Below are positions 59,803-63,619 of a stretch of DNA of 63,619 nt, piece after piece. Below the pieces are notes generated by a model. That model made no database searches. It worked only from the letters and a program-made list of their open reading frames with translations, and was not told the origin of the DNA. The stretch covers positions 1 through 63,619 of the forward strand of contig JBGVCH010000056.1 of NCBI GenBank assembly GCA_045226335.1. The letters run 5' to 3'. How positions within the stretch are numbered: position 1 is the stretch's first letter; the number at the start of each line of letters is the position of its first letter. This DNA is from RUG11272 sp045226335 (GTDB lineage Bacteria > Bacillota > Clostridia > Christensenellales > Aristaeellaceae). A program made the position numbers and the translations under genes.

Positions 59803-60756
59803 ATGCGAGGAGAACTGGAGAAGGTCGTCGCCGAGATTGAAAAGGTCATCGCGGGCAAGCGGGACGTGATCGGGAAGATCCTGATGGCGCTGCTGGCGGA
59901 AGGGCACGTGCTGCTGGACGACGTGCCGGGGGTGGGGAAAACCACCCTGGCGGTGGCCCTGGGCCGGGCGGCGGGCCTGCGGTACAGGCGGGTGCAGTTC
60001 ACCCCGGACGTGCTCCCATCCGATCTGGTGGGCTTTTCCGTGTACGATCGGGAGCGCGGCGATTTCACGTACCGCCCGGGCGTCCTGAACCAGGCCAACC
60101 TGGTGCTGGGAGACGAGATCAACCGGGCCTCCAGCAAGACCCAGTCGGCCCTGCTGGAGGCCATGGAGGAACGGCAGGTCACAGTGGACGGGACCACGTA
60201 CCCCCTGGAAGCCCCCTTCCTGGTGATCGCCACGGAGAACAGCGTGGGCACCGCGGGGACTTCGCTTCTGCCCTATGCCCAGATGGACCGCTTCCTGGTG
60301 CGGCTGTCCCTGGGCTATCCGGATTACGAGGCCCACATGGCCATGCTGCGGGCGCGGCAGGAGGAGGATCCCCTGGACCTGGTGCAGCCCGTGCTGTCCC
60401 GGGACGAACTGCTGGCCATGCAGCGGGAGGCGCGGAAGGTCACGGTGCGGGAGGCCGTCCTGGACTACATCGTCCGCCTGGCCATGGCCTCCCGCGGCCA
60501 CGCGCTGGTGGAGGTGGGCATCAGCCCCCGGGGCGCCCTGTTCCTGAACCGGACGGCCAAGGCCCGGGCCTGGCTGGAGGGCCGGGACTACGTCACGGGG
60601 GAGGACGTCCAGGCGGTGTTTCACGACGTGTGCGGCCACCGGGTGCTGCTGAAGCAGCCTGCGGACCGGACGGTGGAGGACGTGCTGACGGAACTGCTGC
60701 GGACGGTGGAGAATCCCGACCGCCACAGCCGGCTGGCCGGGATGCTGAAGCGATGA
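59803..60756 (+). CDS. MoxR-family AAA+ ATPase
   Basis: 317 residues. Walker A GVGKTT at 44-48, Walker B LVLGDEINRA, the MEERQVTVDG block, sensor ATENS and arginine finger region MDRFLVRL. MoxR ATPases act as chaperones with DUF58 and von Willebrand-type partners; a DUF58-motif protein is encoded next (ATGA overlap). The start at 59803 has GGGAGG seven bases upstream. Confidence 0.95.
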   Translation: MRGELEKVVAEIEKVIAGKRDVIGKILMALLAEGHVLLDDVPGVGKTTLAVALGRAAGLRYRRVQFTPDVLPSDLVGFSVYDRERGDFTYRPGVLNQANLVLGDEINRASSKTQSALLEAMEERQVTVDGTTYPLEAPFLVIATENSVGTAGTSLLPYAQMDRFLVRLSLGYPDYEAHMAMLRARQEEDPLDLVQPVLSRDELLAMQREARKVTVREAVLDYIVRLAMASRGHALVEVGISPRGALFLNRTAKARAWLEGRDYVTGEDVQAVFHDVCGHRVLLKQPADRTVEDVLTELLRTVENPDRHSRLAGMLKR

Positions 60757-62267
60757 GGAGACGAACGGCCATCGGCCTGATCTGGCTGGCGCTGGCGGCG
60801 GGCCTGTACTTCTTCGAGAACGGCACGGGCACCCGCATCGCGCTGGCCTGTTCCCTGCTGCTGCCCCTGGTCCCGGCGGTCCGGAGAAGCCTCTTTGCCC
60901 CGGACCTCCGCCCGCCGGAAGCGCGCCGGAACAGGCCGCGGAGCGTCCCCGCGCTTTCCCTCCGGGAGGAGGACGAGCCGGGGGACGTGCGCCCGTATGT
61001 CCCCGGGGACCCGGTGAACCGGATCCACTGGAAGCTCTCCGCCAAGCGGGACGAGCCGCTGGTGCGGGAGGCGGACCGGTGCGTCGTGGAGGAGACGGCG
61101 GAGGGGCAGGCAGAGGACCACGATGCCGCGGGAGGACCCCGGCGGCGGAGATACCGGCGTCTGCTGCTGGCGTGCGCCGGCGTTTTCCTGTCGGCGGCGA
61201 TTTTGCTCTTCGCCCTGCCCGGAGCCCGGGAAGGCGCGCAGGCGCTGGCCAACCGCCTGTTTGACGCCAGCGAGGCGGTGAACGCCTATGTGTATCAGCG
61301 GTTTCCCGTGGGCCCGGATCGGTCTGTGGTCCTGGCGGCCGTGCTGCTGGGGCTGATGGCGGCGGCGCTGACGGCCGGGGTAGTCCTGTCCGGCAGCCGG
61401 TGGGCGGCGCTGGGACCGGTGGCGGGCTGTGTGCTGGCCCAGGTGTATTTCGGGCTGGCGCTGCCCGCCTGGGCCAACGTGGCGCTGACGGGCTTGTTTG
61501 CGCTGCGGCTGATGGGGCGGCCCCGGCCGCGGCGCGGGGTCCTGCGGCTGCTGGCGGGCATCGGCGCGGTGGCCCTGGCGGTGGCGCTGCTGTGGCCCGG
61601 GACGGACGCCGCCACGGAGGCCGCTTCCGAGCGGGCCCGGGACGCCCTGAGCCGCCTGGCCGGGCAGACCGGCGGTGCCGCGGCGGAACTGCCGGACATC
61701 GGCGCGGAGACCCGCCGCGTGCACCCCCGGACCCTAGCGGAGGGGGAAGGCGAGGCCCGCCCAGGCCGGGCGTTCCGGCTGGCGACGGAGGAGGAGCGGG
61801 AGATCGCCATGCCCCGCCGGACGGACTGGCTGCGGGCCATCCTCTTCCTGCTGCTGACGGTGGCGGTGGTGGTCGTGCCGTTTGTCCCCTTCGCGCTGGC
61901 GAACGCCCGGCGGAGGAAGGCGCAGGCGGCCCGGGAAGCCCTGCGGACCAGCCCGGCCCGGGAGGCGGTGTGCGCCGCGTTTCAGCAGGTGATCGCCTGG
62001 CTGGAGGCCACGGGCAACGGCGCGGGGAACCGCTTGTACAGCCAGTGGACCCCTACGGTCTCGGAGCGGATCGGCCCGGAGTACGGCCGCCGCTTCGGAC
62101 AGTGCGCGGGGCTGTTTGAGGAGGCCGTCTACAGCGGCCATGAGATGGACGAGACGCAGCGGCAGCAGGCGCTGGACCTTCTGACGGAGACCGGGGAGAC
62201 CCTGCTGGCCGGGGCGGGCCGGCGTCAGAAGCTGCGCCTGCGGTACAGGGAGAATCTGTGGATATGA
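60753..62267 (+). CDS. DUF58-motif membrane protein (atypical)
   Basis: 504 residues. N-terminal membrane helices 1-47, then the DUF58 signature (EDEPGDVRPYVPGDPVNRIHWKLSAKRDEPLVRE) at about 72-106. The alpha/beta domain that usually follows is absent. Instead, about six further helices (about 135-320) and a DUF4129-like C-terminal cytosolic segment (about 400-504, AREALRTSPAREAVCAAFQQVIAWLEATG) follow. It resembles a natural fusion of a shortened DUF58 protein and a DUF4129 protein, both common partners of MoxR. Role unknown. Confidence 0.82.
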   Translation: MRRRTAIGLIWLALAAGLYFFENGTGTRIALACSLLLPLVPAVRRSLFAPDLRPPEARRNRPRSVPALSLREEDEPGDVRPYVPGDPVNRIHWKLSAKRDEPLVREADRCVVEETAEGQAEDHDAAGGPRRRRYRRLLLACAGVFLSAAILLFALPGAREGAQALANRLFDASEAVNAYVYQRFPVGPDRSVVLAAVLLGLMAAALTAGVVLSGSRWAALGPVAGCVLAQVYFGLALPAWANVALTGLFALRLMGRPRPRRGVLRLLAGIGAVALAVALLWPGTDAATEAASERARDALSRLAGQTGGAAAELPDIGAETRRVHPRTLAEGEGEARPGRAFRLATEEEREIAMPRRTDWLRAILFLLLTVAVVVVPFVPFALANARRRKAQAAREALRTSPAREAVCAAFQQVIAWLEATGNGAGNRLYSQWTPTVSERIGPEYGRRFGQCAGLFEEAVYSGHEMDETQRQQALDLLTETGETLLAGAGRRQKLRLRYRENLWI

Positions 62268-63259
62268 GCGCGAAGAGATGGGTGGTCCTGGCGCTGGCGG
62301 TTATTCTGACGCTGGCGTTGACGGGGTGCCGCACCAGGACCGGCGCCGGATCGGGCGATGCTACCGGCGCGCCGGAGGATAACCGTCCGGGACAGGCCGC
62401 CTCCGTCACAACGGAGCCGGGGGAGGCGGAGGCTTCGGCGGAAGCCGCGGAGGCCGGCGGACGGACCCGGGAGAACCCCGACGCGGACCGCCGGGAGTAT
62501 GACGAAAACGCCCCCGCCGAGATCCGGCCGGGGACGGATCACCTGCTTCACGCGGAGGGAGAAGGCGACGGACGGCCCGGGGAGGACCCGGAGGCGGATC
62601 TGGCCGCGGACCGGCTGCGGGAGGACGCCGCGGACCCCGCCACCCGCACCGTCGCTGCCCCGGACGCGGAGCAAATGGCGGTCTCGGAGGACGGGGAGAT
62701 GGCGGACTCCGCCATGACCTACTTCACCGTGCTGCTGCAGGACCGGATGGGCTCGCTGTTTGAGTGCAAGCGGGTCAACGTGTACTGGGAGACGGCGGCG
62801 GACCGCGTGACCATCCACCGGACCGCGCCGGAGCACGCGCTGATCCTGGGGGCCGGGGCCTACGACGTGTCGGCCAGGCTGCTGCCGGAGAACCTCCGGG
62901 TGGACGACGGCTGGGTGGTGCGGAAGAACCCCCAGGTCATCGTCAAGATCGTGGACGGCCGCGTGCTGGGCCGGTCGGCGAGCGGCACCGGGGCCGCGGC
63001 GGCGGTGCGCCGAAGCCTCCTGAGCCGGGAGGGCTGGGGCGGCATCGACGCGGTGCGGCAGGGGAAGGTGGTGCTGCTCTCCGAGGAGCTGCTGGACGCG
63101 CCCTGGCTGCAGACCGCGGCCATGCTGCTGGTCGCCAAAGCCGCCTATCCCTCCGAGATGGCGGACGTGGACCCGGAGGAGGCCCTGCGGATGCTGGCGG
63201 AGGAGGCCACGGGGACGGCGCTCACGGGCGTATACTTCGACCTGGGCGGATCGGACTGA
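62264..63259 (+). CDS. Lipoprotein with BtuF-like C-lobe
   Basis: 331 residues. Lipobox LTGC near residue 21, a long acidic low-complexity linker to about 140, then a domain similar to the C-terminal half of BtuF/FhuD binding proteins (GAGAYDVSA, NPQVIVKIVDG, GWGGIDAVRQGKVVLLS, PWLQTAAMLLVAKAAYP). The N-lobe seems to be missing or shortened. The ATG at 62264 overlaps the preceding stop; a GTG two codons earlier is an alternative. It lies next to an ECF S component, so a vitamin-binding role is suspected. Confidence 0.75.
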   Translation: MSAKRWVVLALAVILTLALTGCRTRTGAGSGDATGAPEDNRPGQAASVTTEPGEAEASAEAAEAGGRTRENPDADRREYDENAPAEIRPGTDHLLHAEGEGDGRPGEDPEADLAADRLREDAADPATRTVAAPDAEQMAVSEDGEMADSAMTYFTVLLQDRMGSLFECKRVNVYWETAADRVTIHRTAPEHALILGAGAYDVSARLLPENLRVDDGWVVRKNPQVIVKIVDGRVLGRSASGTGAAAAVRRSLLSREGWGGIDAVRQGKVVLLSEELLDAPWLQTAAMLLVAKAAYPSEMADVDPEEALRMLAEEATGTALTGVYFDLGGSD

Positions 63260-63280
63260 TCCGTGAGAGAGGCGGTTTGG

Positions 63281-63619
63281 ATGGACCGGAAACGGGAAAA
63301 GGAAACCCTGCGGGTGCGCCGCCTGACCTACGCGGCGCTGTACCTGGCCATCGCCATGGCGCTGCCCTTTGTCACGGGGCAGATCCCGGAATTCGGGAAG
63401 GCGCTGTGCCCCATGCACATCCCGGTACTGCTGTGTGGCTTCATGTGCGGCTGGCCCTGGGGGCTGGCGGTGGGGTTCATCGCGCCGCTGCTGCGGTCGG
63501 TGACCTTCGGGATGCCGCCGGCGGGGCCCACGGCCGTGGCCATGGCTTTCGAGATGGCGGTCTACGGCGGCGCGGCCGGACTGCTGTACCGGATCCTGCC
63601 CGACCGGAAGGGCTTCATC
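63281..63619 (+). CDS. ECF transporter S component (partial, runs off the window)
   Basis: The first 113 residues are present. The sequence reads MDRKREKETLRVRRLTYAAL then several membrane helices with PMHIPVLLCGF and GWPWGLAVGFIAPLLRS, a pattern of ECF-family vitamin S components. The ligand cannot be told. AGGCGG is a modest ribosome site. It continues the operon that starts at 58919. Confidence 0.82.
   Translation, partial: MDRKREKETLRVRRLTYAALYLAIAMALPFVTGQIPEFGKALCPMHIPVLLCGFMCGWPWGLAVGFIAPLLRSVTFGMPPAGPTAVAMAFEMAVYGGAAGLLYRILPDRKGFI

Overview
The window looks like a chromosomal piece of a GC-rich (about two-thirds G+C by eye), anaerobic, plant-fibre-degrading member of the Clostridia, probably an uncultured gut or rumen lineage. 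The evidence is an NfnAB-type transhydrogenase pair, PPi-type phosphofructokinase, PyrR attenuation, AbrB/SpoVT and YitT proteins, a DUF5696/NHL-YIP1 sugar-transport operon, strong AGGAGG ribosome binding sites with ATG/GTG/TTG starts, and sigma-A-like promoters with 17-bp spacers. No rRNA, tRNA, CRISPR array or prophage was recognised.

Layout. 1-5 kb: nfnAB (minus strand), then uraA-pyrR behind a PyrR-type attenuator. 4.9-5.1 kb: a 59-residue peptide gene encoding a classical C2H2 zinc finger behind a leader-like N-terminus. 5.3-11.2 kb: a hemicellulose (mannan) locus on the minus strand with a GH26 mannanase carrying three CBM35-like modules, a GH130 phosphorylase and a SASA-type acetylesterase. 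It is interrupted by a lower-GC DUF559 endonuclease gene next to two copies of a 166-169 bp inverted-repeat module. 11.3-17.6 kb: housekeeping genes (cysteine synthase, acyl-ACP thioesterase, AbrB regulator, SH3b/peptidoglycan-binding protein, YitT, rRNA/tRNA methyltransferase, a deaminase-TrmO fusion).

17.8-33.6 kb is an arabinan locus. A secreted GH51 and GH43 pair with a small membrane protein lies on the minus strand. A divergent seven-gene plus-strand operon encodes a giant substrate-binding lipoprotein, two permease pairs, an NHL-YIP1 protein and a DUF5696 protein. The two divergent promoters overlap at their -10 elements. The operon has no ATPase, so a shared MsmX-like ATPase elsewhere is expected. 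The model is extracellular arabinan cleavage by GH43 and GH51 followed by oligosaccharide uptake.

33.8-55.9 kb: mixed single genes and short operons. These include an MBL-fold hydrolase, L,D-transpeptidase, Tag glycosylase with MmcQ, a divergent peptide deformylase and an exopolysaccharide O-acetylation cassette (TctC-like protein, MBOAT, two DHHW proteins). A PAP2/kinase-like/methyltransferase/GNAT string, flavoprotein, esterase, M29 aminopeptidase and XRE-zinc-ribbon regulator follow, then an ABC exporter whose permease carries seven internal repeats, and a SRAP protein. 56-58.7 kb: purA and PPi-PFK. 58.9-63.6 kb: an operon with a free-standing 5'-nucleotidase C-terminal domain, MoxR ATPase, DUF58-motif membrane protein, a lipoprotein resembling the C-lobe of BtuF, and an ECF S component cut by the window edge.

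The most notable items are the zinc-finger peptide; a four-copy structured repeat found downstream of genes in sense orientation with compensatory stem changes; the DUF559-linked inverted-repeat modules; the repeat-bearing exporter; and the overlapping divergent promoters of the arabinan locus.
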